Source of the DNA: Roseivivax jejudonensis
GTDB lineage: Bacteria; Pseudomonadota; Alphaproteobacteria; Rhodobacterales; Rhodobacteraceae
Direction: 5' to 3'
Assembly: GCF_900172265.1 (NCBI RefSeq)
Contig: NZ_FWFK01000007.1
Coordinates: 217,102 to 281,101, forward strand
DNA: 64,000 nucleotides
Part shown: in pieces, positions 44,511 to 54,799 of the stretch
Numbering within the stretch: the first letter of the stretch is position 1
How the letters are laid out: each line of letters opens with the position of its first letter
Translations under genes and position numbers: made by a program
Notes under the pieces: generated by a model
Told to the model about the DNA's origin: nothing
Databases searched by the model: none
Seen by the model: only the letters and a program-made list of their open reading frames with translations

Positions 44511-46109
44511 TCAGCCGATCGCCGCCGCCTTCACGTCGTCGTCGATATACGGGACGTATTGCGCGAAGTTGTCGGCGAACATCGCCACCAGCTTCTCGGC
44601 CTGCGCGTCGTAGGCGGCCTTGTCGTCCCATGTGCGGCGCGGATCGAGCAGGAGCTCGGCCACGCCCTCGACCTTGACCGGGACCTCGAAGCCGAAATTG
44701 GGATCCTTGCGGAACGCCGCGTTGGCGAGGGAGCCGTCCAGCGCCGCGGTCAGCAGGGCGCGCGTCGCCCGGATCGGCATCCGGCTGCCCTGGCCGTAGG
44801 CGCCGCCGGTCCAGCCGGTGTTGACCAGCCAGCAGGTCGCGCCGTGCTTGGCGATCTTGTCGCGCAGCAGGTTGCCGTAGACCTCGGGCCGGCGCGGCAT
44901 GAACGGCGCGCCGAAGCAGGTGGAGAAGGTCGGCTGCGGTTCGGTCACGCCCCGCTCGGTGCCGGCGACCTTCGCGGTGAAGCCCGACAGGAAGTGGTAC
45001 ATCGCCTGCGCCGGCGTCAGCCGCGCGATCGGCGGCAGCACCCCGAACGCGTCGCAGGTCAGCATGATGATATTCTTCGGATGCCCGCCGAGCGCGGTGC
45101 GCGACGCGTTCGAGATGTACTCGAGCGGATAGGCGCAGCGCATGTTCGCGGTCAGGCTGTCATCGTCGAAATCGAGCTCGAAGGTGTCCTCGTCGAAGAC
45201 CATGTTCTCGATCACGGTGCCGAACTTCGTGGTCGTGTCGTAGATCTCCGGCTCCGCCTCGCGGCTGAGGTTGATCGTCTTGGCGTAGCAGCCGCCCTCG
45301 AAATTGAACGTGCCGCGGTCGGACCAGCCGTGCTCGTCGTCGCCGATGAGCACGCGGCCGGGATCGGCCGACAGCGTCGTCTTGCCGGTGCCCGACAGGC
45401 CGAAGAAGATCGCCGTGTCCACCGGGTTGCCGACCGCGTGGTTGGCCGAGCAGTGCATCGGCATCACGCCCTTTTCCGGCAGCAGGTAGTTCAGCAGCGT
45501 GAAGACCGACTTCTTGTTCTCGCCGGCATATTCCGTGTTGCCGATCAGGATGAGCTTGCGGTCGAAGTTGAGCGCGATCACCGTGTCCGACTTGCAGTCG
45601 TGCTTGGCGGGATCGGCCTTGAAGCTCGGGCAGTTGATGATGGTGAAATCGGCGGTGAACGCGTCGAGATCCTCGCGGTCCGGCCGGCGCAGCATGTGGC
45701 GGATGAACAGGCCGTGCCACGCCAGTTCGGTGACCACGCGCACGTTGATCGCGTGCGCCGGATCCGCCCCGCCGACCAGGTCCTCGACGAAGTAGTCGCG
45801 CCCCTTCATGTGCTCGAGCATGTCGGCATAGAGCGCGTCGAACCCCTCGGGCGACATCGGCGCATTGTTGTCCCACCAGATGTTGTCCTCGACCGACGGG
45901 GTGCGCACGACGTGTTTGTCCTGCGGCGACCGGCCGGTGAACTTGCCGGTGGTCACGAGGAACGCGCCGCCCCGGCCGAGCCGGCCCTCGCCGCGCTTCA
46001 GTGCCGCCTCGATCAGCGCCGGCTCCACGAGGTTGTAGGCGACATCGCCGAGCCCTTCGATCCCCTGATCTTCGAGCCGGAAATTCGGGTTCACCCGTCC
46101 AGTAGTCAT
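44511..46109 (-). CDS. pckA: Phosphoenolpyruvate carboxykinase (ATP)
   Basis: A 532-residue enzyme converting oxaloacetate to PEP for gluconeogenesis. Motifs: [16 protein letters not shown] (kinase-1a), [10 protein letters not shown] (kinase-2), [10 protein letters not shown] and [15 protein letters not shown]. Length is standard. ATG at 46107-46109 was chosen because the family N-terminus begins there; the ribosome site is GAGGAG about 11 bases upstream. Divergent from chvI, the usual alphaproteobacterial arrangement, and separated by 335 bases containing repeated motifs. Confidence 0.96.
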   Translation of the reverse strand: MTTGRVNPNFRLEDQGIEGLGDVAYNLVEPALIEAALKRGEGRLGRGGAFLVTTGKFTGRSPQDKHVVRTPSVEDNIWWDNNAPMSPEGFDALYADMLEHMKGRDYFVEDLVGGADPAHAINVRVVTELAWHGLFIRHMLRRPDREDLDAFTADFTIINCPSFKADPAKHDCKSDTVIALNFDRKLILIGNTEYAGENKKSVFTLLNYLLPEKGVMPMHCSANHAVGNPVDTAIFFGLSGTGKTTLSADPGRVLIGDDEHGWSDRGTFNFEGGCYAKTINLSREAEPEIYDTTTKFGTVIENMVFDEDTFELDFDDDSLTANMRCAYPLEYISNASRTALGGHPKNIIMLTCDAFGVLPPIARLTPAQAMYHFLSGFTAKVAGTERGVTEPQPTFSTCFGAPFMPRRPEVYGNLLRDKIAKHGATCWLVNTGWTGGAYGQGSRMPIRATRALLTAALDGSLANAAFRKDPNFGFEVPVKVEGVAELLLDPRRTWDDKAAYDAQAEKLVAMFADNFAQYVPYIDDDVKAAAIG

Positions 46110-46444
46110 CGCTCTCAAGCTCCTCGTCGCCGTGCCCGGCGGTTGGTATCGTGCCAGTCTCCCCGCGCGCCGGCGAGGCATTGTTGCGTCTAGCATGAGG
46201 GTTTTGGGCATGAACAGTCCGCCGGGCGACGGTTAGCGCAACCAAGCGCGGTTTAGCGCAACCAGCCCGAGCGGCCGATCGGCCGGAAGACGGCCGAACT
46301 GCGGCAATTAAGCCATTAGTGAGACATTTTCGCGTGGAATGAACACGGTGCACGGCCGTGATTCGCAGTTTGGATTTGCTGTAAAGGGCGAAACCGCTCA
46401 TAGTGACGGAAAACAGAGCATAACGAGCAGCACGAGGAACTCCG
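46110..46444. promoter_or_regulatory. pckA/chvI divergent control region with two direct repeats
   Basis: 335 bases. Contains GGTTAGCGCAACCA (46231-46244) and GGTTTAGCGCAACCA (46250-46264), each a partial palindrome (GGTT..GCGC..AACC), and a 14-bp perfect palindrome CGGCCGATCGGCCG at 46272-46285. Nineteen-base repeat spacing puts both copies on nearly the same face of the helix, as for a cooperative repressor. Which protein binds is unknown. Confidence 0.55.
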
Positions 46445-47146
46445 ATGTCCAAGATCGCCCTTGTGGACGATGACAGGAACATCCTGACATCCGTTTCCAT
46501 GACGCTCGAGGCCGAGGGCTTCGAGGTCGAAACCTACAATGACGGCCAGCAGGCGCTCGACGCCTTCAACAAGAAGATGCCGGACATGGCGGTCTTCGAC
46601 ATCAAGATGCCCCGCATGGACGGGATGGACCTGCTGCAGCGGGTCCGCCAGAAATCCAAGATGCCGGTGATCTTCCTCACCTCGAAGGATGACGAGATCG
46701 ACGAGGTGCTCGGCCTGCGCATGGGCGCGGACGACTACGTGAAAAAGCCGTTTTCGCAGCGCCTGCTGGTCGAGCGCATCCGCGCGCTGCTGCGCCGGCA
46801 GGAGGCCGTGTCGACCGGCGCCGTCGGCGACACCGAGGAAACCAAGCTCATGGTGCGCGGCTCGCTCACCATGGATCCGCTGCGCCACTCGGTGACATGG
46901 CGCGGCCAGGACGTGTCCCTGACCGTGACCGAGTTCCTGCTGCTCCAGGCCCTCGCGCAGCGCCCCGGCTTCGTGAAGTCGCGCGACCAGCTGATGGACG
47001 TGGCCTACGACGATCAGGTCTATGTCGACGACCGCACCATCGACAGCCACATCAAGCGGCTGCGCAAGAAGATGCGCTCGGTTGACGAGGAGTTCTCGGC
47101 GATCGAGACGCTCTACGGCATCGGGTACCGCTACAACGAAGAATAA
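46445..47146 (+). CDS. chvI: ChvI-type response regulator
   Basis: A 233-residue OmpR-family regulator. The receiver domain has DDD at 8-10, phosphoacceptor Asp52 ([11 protein letters not shown]), Thr in FLTSKDDE and Lys in YVKKPFSQ. The C-terminal winged helix ends [20 protein letters not shown] and [14 protein letters not shown]. It is paired with chvG four bases downstream and divergent from pckA. ChvIG controls envelope, acid and surface-polysaccharide responses in Rhizobiales. Confidence 0.93.
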   Translation: MSKIALVDDDRNILTSVSMTLEAEGFEVETYNDGQQALDAFNKKMPDMAVFDIKMPRMDGMDLLQRVRQKSKMPVIFLTSKDDEIDEVLGLRMGADDYVKKPFSQRLLVERIRALLRRQEAVSTGAVGDTEETKLMVRGSLTMDPLRHSVTWRGQDVSLTVTEFLLLQALAQRPGFVKSRDQLMDVAYDDQVYVDDRTIDSHIKRLRKKMRSVDEEFSAIETLYGIGYRYNEE

Positions 47147-47149
47147 ACC

Positions 47150-48880
47150 ATGGCCCTGGCCGAGCGGATCGACATGCGTGACGAGCCGCCGCCCGAAAAG
47201 CGCGACGATGACGTCGTGCTGGGCGACGACTGGGTCGCGCCGGACAGCACGGTCGAACGGGAGTTGAGGGAGAGCCGCGCGCGTCGCGGCCTCTTTTCGC
47301 TCAACCGGTCGCCGCTGACGCGCAAGATCATCACCTTCAACCTCATCGCGCTCAACGTGATGGTGGCGGGGATCCTGTTCCTCGACGCCTCGCGCGATGC
47401 GCTCGCGATCCAGCGCGCGAACGCCGCGCAGGCCGAGATCGAGCTCGTGGCCGACGTGTTCGAGGCGCAGATCCCGCGTACCGCGCCGGTCAACCTCGCC
47501 ACCGGCGACGGGATCGACGTGGCCGACACGCTCGACGGGGTGGACCTGCGCTCGGGCACGCGGCTGCTGGTGTTCGACGCGCGCAACGTGCTCGTGGGCG
47601 AGGCCGAGGGCGCGATGGACCCCGCCGCCGGGCGCACCGCGGCCGAGGTCGCCGACCGGCCCACCGTCATCTCCGACATCCTCAACACGGTCTGGCAGAC
47701 CGTCGCGGGCCTGTTCGGCCTCGCCGACGGCGCCGAGGGCATGCTGGTCGAGGACCGCCTGCGCCAGCTGATCGAAGAGGGTGACCCGCGCGAGACGCGC
47801 GTGGTGCAGTCCGTGTCGCCCGAGGGCGGCACGCTCTTTACTGCGCTCTCGCCGATCCTTCAGGACGGCAATCTCGTGGGCGTGCTGGGGGCCGTCAGTC
47901 CCGCGTCCGAGATCGACGCCGCCGTCCGGCTGGAGCGCGAGCGCGTGCTGCAGATGTTCATGATCGCGACGCTCGTGTCGATCGGGCTCAGCCTCGTGCT
48001 CGCCTCGACCATCGCGCACCCGATCTCCGACCTCGCCGAGGCGGCCGAGATCGGACGCGACCGCAACCGCACCAAGGGACAGACCGGGCGCATCCGCATC
48101 CCCGACCTGACCGCCCGCCCCGACGAGATCGGGCGCCTGTCCGGGGCACTTCGCGGGATGGTCGGCGCGCTCTACGACCGGATCGACGGCAACGAACAAT
48201 TCGCCGCGGACGTCGCGCACGAGATCAAGAACCCGCTGGCCAGCCTGCGCTCCGCGGTCGGCTCGCTGCGCATGGTCAAGAAGGAAGAGCATCGCGGCAA
48301 GCTGCTCGACGTCATCGAACACGACGTGCGCCGGCTCGACCGGCTGGTCTCCGACATCTCGAACGCCTCGCGGCTCGACAGCGAACTGGTCAAGGAGGAA
48401 GAGCAGGAGTTCAACCTTCTCGCGATGATCGACAACATCGCGCAGTTCCTCGGCGAGGATGCGAAGTCCAAGGGCATCGAGTTCATCACCGACCTGCCGC
48501 CGCGGCCGATCCAGATCAACGGGCTGGAGGCGCGGCTCGCGCAGGTCTTCGTGAACCTCATCACCAACGCCATCTCGTTCTGCGAGGACGGCGACGCCAT
48601 CCGCATCTGGGCCCGGCGCCGCGACAACCGCGTGCTCGTCGTGGTCGAGGACACCGGCCCGGGCATTCCCGACCAGGCGCTCGGCAAGATCTTCAAGAGG
48701 TTCTACTCGCAGCGCCCCGAAACCGATTTCGGCAACAACTCGGGCCTCGGGCTGGCGATCTCCAAGCAGATCGTCGAGGCCCATGGCGGCGTGATCTGGG
48801 CCGAGAACATCCGACCGACCGAGGCCGACGTGACGTCCGAGCCGCTGGGCGCGCGCTTCGTCGTCGGCCTGCCGCTCTGA
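47150..48880 (+). CDS. chvG: ChvG-type sensor histidine kinase
   Basis: A 576-residue membrane kinase. A first membrane segment follows KIITFNLIALNVMVAGILF, then a periplasmic sensor region (about 75-270), second segment MFMIATLVSIGLSLVLAS, HAMP, H-box FAADVAHEIKNPLASLRS, N-box VNLITNAISFC, G1 VEDTGPGIP and G2 GLGLAISKQIVEAHGG. It phosphorylates ChvI. The gene is followed after five bases by an hprK-like gene, the canonical order. Confidence 0.93.
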   Translation: MALAERIDMRDEPPPEKRDDDVVLGDDWVAPDSTVERELRESRARRGLFSLNRSPLTRKIITFNLIALNVMVAGILFLDASRDALAIQRANAAQAEIELVADVFEAQIPRTAPVNLATGDGIDVADTLDGVDLRSGTRLLVFDARNVLVGEAEGAMDPAAGRTAAEVADRPTVISDILNTVWQTVAGLFGLADGAEGMLVEDRLRQLIEEGDPRETRVVQSVSPEGGTLFTALSPILQDGNLVGVLGAVSPASEIDAAVRLERERVLQMFMIATLVSIGLSLVLASTIAHPISDLAEAAEIGRDRNRTKGQTGRIRIPDLTARPDEIGRLSGALRGMVGALYDRIDGNEQFAADVAHEIKNPLASLRSAVGSLRMVKKEEHRGKLLDVIEHDVRRLDRLVSDISNASRLDSELVKEEEQEFNLLAMIDNIAQFLGEDAKSKGIEFITDLPPRPIQINGLEARLAQVFVNLITNAISFCEDGDAIRIWARRRDNRVLVVVEDTGPGIPDQALGKIFKRFYSQRPETDFGNNSGLGLAISKQIVEAHGGVIWAENIRPTEADVTSEPLGARFVVGLPL

Positions 48881-48885
48881 GGCCG

Positions 48886-49320
48886 GTGCCACAGGACGAC
48901 GCCAGCGACACGATCGTTCATGCCACCGCCGTCGCGATCGACGGCCGCGCCGCGCTGATCCGCGGCGCGTCCGGCAGCGGCAAGTCCGCGCTCGCGCTCG
49001 AGACGATGGCGCTCGGCGCCGGTCTCGTCGCCGATGACCGCGTGATTCTGCGCCGCGCCGGAACCGGCATCGAGTGCGACGCTCCGCCCGCGATCCGCGG
49101 CCTGATCGAGGCGCGCGGGGTGGGGCTTTTGCGCGTCACCGCCTGCGCCCCCGCGCGGCTCTGTGTCGTGGTGGACCTAGACCGCGAGGAAAGCGCGCGC
49201 CTGCCGCCCCTCCGCCACGTTACGCTCTTGTCATGTGACGTGGCGCTCCTTCACAAATCCGAGCAGACCCATTTCGCGGCGGCGCTCGTTCAATATCTGA
49301 AGGGCGGTCGGAAGGAGTGA
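48886..49320 (+). CDS. hprK: Short HPr kinase/phosphorylase-like protein
   Basis: A 144-residue protein containing only the C-terminal catalytic domain of HPr kinase; the N-terminal half of the about 310-residue Firmicutes enzyme is absent, as in other alphaproteobacteria. P-loop GASGSGKSALALE, then DDRVILRR and RGLIEARGVGLLRV (the HPrK/P signature). GTG start at 48886, five bases after chvG. It probably phosphorylates HPr (50706) on Ser46. Cytoplasmic. Confidence 0.88.
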   Translation: MPQDDASDTIVHATAVAIDGRAALIRGASGSGKSALALETMALGAGLVADDRVILRRAGTGIECDAPPAIRGLIEARGVGLLRVTACAPARLCVVVDLDREESARLPPLRHVTLLSCDVALLHKSEQTHFAAALVQYLKGGRKE

Positions 49321-49326
49321 GGTAAC

Positions 49327-50256
49327 ATGACCAGTCCTGCACAGCGCGTGGTTCTCGTGACCGGCCCGTCCGGTGCCGGGCGGGCCACGGCGATCAACGC
49401 GCTGGAAGATCTGGGCTACGAGGCCATCGACAACATGCCGCTGAGCCTGATCCCGCGCCTGCTGGACGGGCCTGCGCCCGACCGGCCGCTTGCGCTCGGG
49501 CTAGACGTGCGCAACCGCGACTTCTCGGTCGGCGGGCTGCTCGATCTGCACCGGCGGCTGAGCGGCGACGCCATGCTCGCGCTCGAACTGCTCTACCTCG
49601 ACTGCACGCTCGACGTGCTGGTGCGCCGCTACTCCGAGACGCGGCGCCGCCACCCGCTCACGCCCGATGCCGCGCCGGCCGAGGGGATCGCGCGCGAACG
49701 CGCGCTGCTCGAACCGGTGCGCGCCGTGTCCGACGTGCTCGTCGACACGACCGCGTTCAGCCCGCACGACCTGCGGGCGGTGCTGCGCGGCCAGTTCGCG
49801 CTCGATTCCGGGCGCGAGCTCGCGGTCACGGTCGGGTCCTTCTCGTACAAGCGCGGCGTGCCGCAGGGCGCCGACACGGTGTTCGACTGTCGGTTCCTGT
49901 CGAACCCGCACTGGAACCCGGACCTGCGCCCGCTCACCGGGCTCGACGCCCCGGTCGCGGCGCATGTCACCGACGACGCGCGCTACCCGGTGTTCGAGAG
50001 CAAGGTCGTGGATCTCATGACCTTTCTGCTGCCGGCCTACCGCGAGGAGGGCAAGGCGCATTTCGAGGTCGCGTTCGGCTGCACCGGGGGGCGCCACCGG
50101 TCGGTGGCGGCGGCAGAGCGCACGGCGCGCGCCCTTGCAGAGGCCGGCTGGCAGGTGTCTATACGTCACAGGGAACTCGATCTGCGCGGCAGCGCCGTGC
50201 CGCCGGAGCCGCCGGTGACGGATCGGGCGGAACAGACAGGAGACTTCGGCACGTGA
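49327..50256 (+). CDS. rapZ: RapZ/YvcJ-family protein with altered Walker A
   Basis: A 309-residue RapZ homologue; in enterobacteria it is an RNA-binding adaptor regulating glucosamine synthesis. The N-terminal P-loop reads [10 protein letters not shown]: the invariant Lys is Arg and Ser is Ala, so nucleotide binding may be weak or altered. Other motifs are intact: [36 protein letters not shown]. The start ATG 49327 follows GAGGTAAC. TGA overlaps the EIIA start (GTGA). Function in this lineage is inferred only. Confidence 0.9.
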   Translation: MTSPAQRVVLVTGPSGAGRATAINALEDLGYEAIDNMPLSLIPRLLDGPAPDRPLALGLDVRNRDFSVGGLLDLHRRLSGDAMLALELLYLDCTLDVLVRRYSETRRRHPLTPDAAPAEGIARERALLEPVRAVSDVLVDTTAFSPHDLRAVLRGQFALDSGRELAVTVGSFSYKRGVPQGADTVFDCRFLSNPHWNPDLRPLTGLDAPVAAHVTDDARYPVFESKVVDLMTFLLPAYREEGKAHFEVAFGCTGGRHRSVAAAERTARALAEAGWQVSIRHRELDLRGSAVPPEPPVTDRAEQTGDFGT

Positions 50257-50675
50257 TCGGCATCGTCATCGTGGCACATGGCGGACTCGCGCGGGAATAC
50301 CTCTCCGCGGTCGAGCACGTCGTCGGCGTGCAGCCGGGAATCCGTGCCATCTCAATCGAGGTCGATCACAATCGCGCGGCCAAGCAGACCGAGATCTGCG
50401 CGGCCGCCGACGCGGTCGATCAGGGCGACGGCGTGGTGATCGTGGTCGACATGTTCGGCGGCTCGCCGTCGAACCTGTCGCTGCGCGCCTGCCAGCCCGA
50501 CAACCGGCGCATTCTCTACGGCGCCAATCTCCCGATGCTGATCAAGCTGGCGAAAAGTCGCCAGAAATCGGTGGCGGACGCGGTGCGCGGTGCGCTCGAG
50601 GCCGGCCGGAAATACATTGACAGCCAGAACATCAAGCCGGATTACGGCGCGGATGCGTCGTCCCGGACGGCGTGA
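50253..50675 (+). CDS. PTS EIIA-Man-type domain protein
   Basis: A 140-residue single EIIA domain of the mannose family. The phosphorylated His is His9 in [27 protein letters not shown] is the conserved central strand. No EIIB/C partners accompany it, so it probably serves as a regulatory phosphoprotein rather than a sugar transporter. GTG start coupled to rapZ. Confidence 0.9.
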   Translation: MIGIVIVAHGGLAREYLSAVEHVVGVQPGIRAISIEVDHNRAAKQTEICAAADAVDQGDGVVIVVDMFGGSPSNLSLRACQPDNRRILYGANLPMLIKLAKSRQKSVADAVRGALEAGRKYIDSQNIKPDYGADASSRTA

Positions 50676-50705
50676 TCCGCGCCATCCGATCCGTGCCGGA
50701 GCCAA

Positions 50706-50984
50706 ATGACCACCACCATCCGCCGACACCTGTCCATCGTGAACGAAAAGGGCCTGCATGCGCGGGCCTCCGCCCGGCTCGTGGAGGTGGTGGAGGGCTT
50801 CGACGCCGAGGCCGAAGTGTCCCGCGACGGCATGAGCGCGTCCGGTGACAGCATCATGGGCCTGCTGATGCTCGCCGCCGCCAAGGGCTCGACCATCGAG
50901 GTCGAGGTCCGGGGCGCCGACGCGGAGGCGCTGGCCGACGCGATCGAACAACTCGTCGCCAACCGCTTCGGTGAATCATGCTGA
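50706..50984 (+). CDS. ptsH: Phosphocarrier protein HPr
   Basis: A 92-residue HPr with the EI-phosphorylated His in VNEKGLHARASARLVE and the regulatory Ser (GDSIMGLLML) phosphorylated by HprK. It relays phosphate to the EIIA upstream. The last 7 bases overlap the following acyltransferase gene, so the operon continues. Confidence 0.94.
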   Translation: MTTTIRRHLSIVNEKGLHARASARLVEVVEGFDAEAEVSRDGMSASGDSIMGLLMLAAAKGSTIEVEVRGADAEALADAIEQLVANRFGESC

Positions 50985-51883
50985 GCCCGGATCCGGCGCC
51001 GCAACCGCAGGTCCCCCGCGCGCCGCGCGACGGGATGCCCACGTCCGGCCACGCGCCGGACGTTCCCTACGACAAGCGCAAGCTGAGCTACGCCGGTACG
51101 TTCGAAAGCCCGTGGAAGCGCGGCACGATCCGCACGATGGAATGGGCGACGGGCAAGCTAACGCTGCTGCGCATGGTGCGGCGGTTCGAACGGATCGGCC
51201 CCGCCGAGGGACAGGCGTTCTGGGCGCAGGCGCTGTCGATCATGGGCATCACGCTCGAGACACCGGCCGCGCAGATCGCCCGCATCCCGCCCGAGGGGCC
51301 GGTGGTGCTGGTGGCCAACCACCCGCACGGGCTCGTGGATGGGATGGTGCTGGCCGAACTCGTCGGCCGCGTGCGCCGCGACTACAAGATCCTGACCCGC
51401 TCGCTCCTGACCGGCGTGAAGGAGGTCGAGCGCTTCATGATCCCGGTGCCGTTCCCGCACGAGGCGGACGCGCGGGCGCAGGGTCTCGACATGCGCCGCC
51501 GCGCAATGGAGCATCTGGGCGGTGGCGGGCTCGTGGCGCTGTTCCCCTCGGGCGTCGTCGCCGCGTCCGAGAAATGGTTCGGCCCCGCGATCGAAGGGCC
51601 GTGGAACCCGTTCACGGCGAACCTGATCCAGCGGTCCGGCGCGACGGTCCTGCCGGTCCACTTTCCCGGCCAGAACAGCCGGGCGTACCAGATCGCCAAC
51701 AAGCTGTCGGCGACGCTGCGGCAGGGCCTGCTGCTGCACGAGGTCGTGCATGCCTGCCACCGACCGCAGGCACCGGTGATCGGCACGCCGATCCGGCCCG
51801 AGGAGATCCGCGAGCGGGCGCAGTCCGGCCGCGATCTCGTGGCGTGGCTGCGCGAGCGCACGCTCGGCCTCGGCGGGACCTGA
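50978..51883 (+). CDS. Lysophospholipid acyltransferase (PlsC family)
   Basis: A 301-residue 1-acylglycerol-phosphate-type acyltransferase. The acceptor motif reads VANHPHGLVDGM (NHxxGxxDG variant), followed by FPSGVVAASEKWFG and VLPVHFPGQNSRAYQ, the later family blocks. Acts at the inner-membrane face in phospholipid or ornithine-lipid acylation; the exact substrate is not assignable. ATG overlaps ptsH. Confidence 0.85.
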   Translation: MLSPDPAPQPQVPRAPRDGMPTSGHAPDVPYDKRKLSYAGTFESPWKRGTIRTMEWATGKLTLLRMVRRFERIGPAEGQAFWAQALSIMGITLETPAAQIARIPPEGPVVLVANHPHGLVDGMVLAELVGRVRRDYKILTRSLLTGVKEVERFMIPVPFPHEADARAQGLDMRRRAMEHLGGGGLVALFPSGVVAASEKWFGPAIEGPWNPFTANLIQRSGATVLPVHFPGQNSRAYQIANKLSATLRQGLLLHEVVHACHRPQAPVIGTPIRPEEIRERAQSGRDLVAWLRERTLGLGGT

Positions 51884-51919
51884 CGGCCAACGCCGGGCAC
51901 CGCGCCGCACCATTGCGTT

Positions 51920-52795
51920 TCAGCGGGTCGGCACCGGCGTGTCGCCACGATAATCGTAGAATCCGCGCTGCGTCTTCCGTCCGAGCCAACCCGCCTCGAC
52001 ATATTTCGACAGCAGGGGGCAGGGGCGATACTTGGTATCGCCGAGCCCGTCGTGCAGCACGTTCATGATCGACAGGCACGTGTCGAGCCCGATGAAATCG
52101 GCGAGCTCCAGCGGCCCCATCGGGTGGTTCGCCCCGCGCCGCATCGCCTCGTCGATCGACCGCACGTTCCCCACACCCTCGAGCAGCGTGTAGGCCGCCT
52201 CGTTGATCATCGGCATCAGGATCCGGTTGACGATGAACGCGGGAAAATCCTCGGCCGAGGCCGCGGTCTTGCCCAGGCTCTCGACGACGCCGAGGCACGC
52301 ATCGTAGGTCTCCTGGTCGGTGGCGATCCCGCGGATCAGCTCGACCAGCGTCATGACCGGCACCGGGTTCATGAAGTGAAAGCCCATGAACCGCTCGGGC
52401 CGGTCGGTCCGGCTCGCCAGCCGGGTGATCGAGATCGACGAGGTGTTCGTCGTCAGGATCGTCTCGGGCTTCAGGTGCGGCACCAGCGTCTCGAAGATCT
52501 TGGTCTTGACCTCCTCGCGCTCGGTCGCGGCCTCGATCACCAGGTCGGTCTGGCCGAGCTCTGACAGCTCCAGCGTCGTGCGGATCCGGCCAAGCGCGGC
52601 GTCACGGTCCTCGGCCGAGATCTTCTCGCGCGACACCTGCCGCTCGAGGTTCTTCTCCACGGTCGCGATGGCCTTCTGCAGAGCCTCCTCGGAGACGTCG
52701 TTGAGCATCACGTCATAGCCGGCCACGGCCATCACATGCGCGATGCCGTTGCCCATCTGTCCCGCGCCCACGACCCCGATGGTCCTGATCTCCAT
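51920..52795 (-). CDS. 3-Hydroxybutyryl-CoA dehydrogenase
   Basis: A 291-residue NAD(P)-dependent enzyme reducing acetoacetyl-CoA or oxidising 3-hydroxybutyryl-CoA. Rossmann motif GVVGAGQMGNGIAHVMA, catalytic His in FMGFHFMNPVPVM, and GRKTQRGFYDYRG at the C-terminus. Consistent with PHB/ethylmalonyl-CoA pathway C4 metabolism. Leftward, convergent with the acyltransferase; etfBA lies on the same strand farther right. Confidence 0.93.
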   Translation of the reverse strand: MEIRTIGVVGAGQMGNGIAHVMAVAGYDVMLNDVSEEALQKAIATVEKNLERQVSREKISAEDRDAALGRIRTTLELSELGQTDLVIEAATEREEVKTKIFETLVPHLKPETILTTNTSSISITRLASRTDRPERFMGFHFMNPVPVMTLVELIRGIATDQETYDACLGVVESLGKTAASAEDFPAFIVNRILMPMINEAAYTLLEGVGNVRSIDEAMRRGANHPMGPLELADFIGLDTCLSIMNVLHDGLGDTKYRPCPLLSKYVEAGWLGRKTQRGFYDYRGDTPVPTR

Positions 52796-52952
52796 GCCTG
52801 CCTCGCGCCTCGTTGAAACCGCGCAACCTTAGGCATGCGGCCCGAGCGGGCACAAGGGCAGGCGGGCGGGCCCGCCCGCGAAATCCGCCGTTAGGAAGTT
52901 CGAAATCCGAATCGTGTTCTCTAATAACGGGTGAGACGACATAGGTGGTGAG

Positions 52953-53801
52953 ATGAACTTTGCCTCTTCGGACAGGGGCGGCGTGGACTATGAACCGTGC
53001 CGCTACGGAAATTCGCGCATCACGTTCCGCGGGCCCAAGGCCGCGTGCGCCGGCGACTTCATCGCGATGATCGGCGGCACGGAGACCTACGGCAAATTCG
53101 TGCCCGATCCGTGCAGCGCGCAGCTCGGCCGGGCGACCGGCCTGCCGGTCGCGAATTTCGGCATCCCGAATGCCGGGCTCGACGCCTTCGTGCACGATCC
53201 CTCCATTCTCGGGATCGCCGCCGGCGCGCGTCACAGCGTCGTGCAGGTCATGGGCGCGCAGAACATGTCGAACCGCTTCTACTCGGTGCATCCGCGCCGC
53301 AACGACCGCTTCGTGCGCGCGTCCGACACGTTGATGGGCCTGTTCCCCGAGATCGACTTCACCGACCACGCCTTCACGCGGTCGATGCTGCAGGCGCTGC
53401 TCGACACCGCGCCGGATCGCTTCGCGCTCGTGGTCGCCGAGGTGCAGGCGGCCTGGGTCGCCCGGATGAAGATGATCCTGGCCGAAATCGGCGGCGCACC
53501 GGTGCTGCTCTGGGCGGCGCGGGACGAACCGCCCGAGGCCGCCACCTTCGCGGCCGGCGACACGCTCTCCGGTGATCCGCTCTTCGTCACGCGGCCGATG
53601 CTCGAGGCTCTGCGCCCGCGCGTCCGCGACATCGTCGTCTACACGCCGAGCGCGTCCGCCCGCGCCGCCGGGACGTCGGGCATGGTCTTCAGCGACTTCG
53701 ATGCCTCCGCCGCGGCCCGGATGCTCGGGGCCGAGGCCCATACCGAGATCGCCGAGGCGCTCTATCCGCTGCTCGCCACGGTGGAGGCCGTGGCCGCCTG
53801 A
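52953..53801 (+). CDS. DUF6473-type conserved hypothetical protein
   Basis: A 282-residue protein: an N-terminal GGVDYEPCRYGNSRITFRGP followed by FIAMIGGTETYGKFVPDP, a pattern I recall as a Rhodobacterales-wide uncharacterised family (DUF6473). It resembles SGNH-like folds (PVANFGIPNAGLDAF) but no catalytic Ser-Asp-His set is secure. No signal peptide. Single gene with terminator at its end. Confidence 0.7.
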   Translation: MNFASSDRGGVDYEPCRYGNSRITFRGPKAACAGDFIAMIGGTETYGKFVPDPCSAQLGRATGLPVANFGIPNAGLDAFVHDPSILGIAAGARHSVVQVMGAQNMSNRFYSVHPRRNDRFVRASDTLMGLFPEIDFTDHAFTRSMLQALLDTAPDRFALVVAEVQAAWVARMKMILAEIGGAPVLLWAARDEPPEAATFAAGDTLSGDPLFVTRPMLEALRPRVRDIVVYTPSASARAAGTSGMVFSDFDASAAARMLGAEAHTEIAEALYPLLATVEAVAA

Positions 53802-53813
53802 GCCGCGCGCACC

Positions 53814-53845
53814 AAAAGGGCCGGCCCCCGCAAGGGGACCGGCCC
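53814..53845 (-). terminator. Terminator of etfBA
   Basis: GGGCCGG(C)CCCC-GCAA-GGGG(A)CCGGCCC stem with one mismatch; on the minus strand it is followed by TTTT. It sits between the convergent DUF6473 and etfA genes. Confidence 0.82.
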
Positions 53846-53872
53846 GCAAGCCGCGCGTCGCGCAGGCGTGGA

Positions 53873-54799
53873 TCAGAGCTTCTCGGTCAGTTCCGGGATC
53901 ACCTCGAACAGGTCGCCGACCAGGCCGTAATCGGCCACCTGGAAGATCGGCGCTTCCTCGTCCTTGTTGATCGCGACGATGACCTTGCTGTCCTTCATGC
54001 CGGCAAGGTGCTGGATCGCCCCCGAGATGCCGACCGCGATGTAGAGGTCCGGCGCCACGACCTTGCCGGTCTGACCGACCTGCCAGTCGTTCGGCGCAAA
54101 ACCCGAATCGACCGCCGCGCGCGAGGCGCCGACCGCCGCGCCGAGCTTGTCGGCGAGCTTCTCGATCACCGCGAAGTTCTCCTCCGAGCCGATGCCGCGG
54201 CCGCCCGAGACGACGATCCCCGCCGAGGTCAGCTCGGGCCGATCGCTTTCGGCCAGCTTGTCCTCGACCCATTCCGACAGGCCCGGATCGTCGACCGCCG
54301 CGATCTCCTCGACCGAGGCGCTACCGCCGGTGCCGGCCGCGTCGAAGGTCGAGGTGCGGATGGTCAGCACCTTCTTCGGATCCTTCGACTTCACCGTCTG
54401 CACGGCGTTGCCGGCGTAGATCGGACGCTCGAACGTGTCGGCGTCGACCACGGCGGTCACGTCGGTCAGGATCATCACGTCGAGCATCGCCGCCACGCGG
54501 GGCAGGATGTTCTTGGCATCGGTCGTGGCCGGTGCCGCGATGTGGTCGTAGTCATCCGCGAGCGACGCGATCAGCGCCGCGGTCGGCTCGGCCAGGCGGT
54601 GGCCGTAGCGTGCGTCCTCGGCGACCAGCACCTTGGCCACGCCCTCGATCGTCGCGGCTTCCTTGCCGGCCTCGGCCGCCTTCGACCCCACGGCGAGGAT
54701 CGTCACGTCGCCCAGCGCCTGGGCCGCGGTCACCGCCTTGGCGGTGGCGTCCATCGACAGGTGACCGTCGTTGATTTCTGCCATCAGAAGAACGGCCAT
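53873..54799 (-). CDS. etfA: Electron transfer flavoprotein alpha subunit
   Basis: A 308-residue FAD-binding subunit passing electrons from acyl-CoA dehydrogenases (such as Mcd at 41252) to ETF-quinone oxidoreductase. C-terminal FAD domain: [50 protein letters not shown]. The start ATG overlaps the etfB stop (TGATG). Full length. Confidence 0.96.
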   Translation of the reverse strand: MAVLLMAEINDGHLSMDATAKAVTAAQALGDVTILAVGSKAAEAGKEAATIEGVAKVLVAEDARYGHRLAEPTAALIASLADDYDHIAAPATTDAKNILPRVAAMLDVMILTDVTAVVDADTFERPIYAGNAVQTVKSKDPKKVLTIRTSTFDAAGTGGSASVEEIAAVDDPGLSEWVEDKLAESDRPELTSAGIVVSGGRGIGSEENFAVIEKLADKLGAAVGASRAAVDSGFAPNDWQVGQTGKVVAPDLYIAVGISGAIQHLAGMKDSKVIVAINKDEEAPIFQVADYGLVGDLFEVIPELTEKL

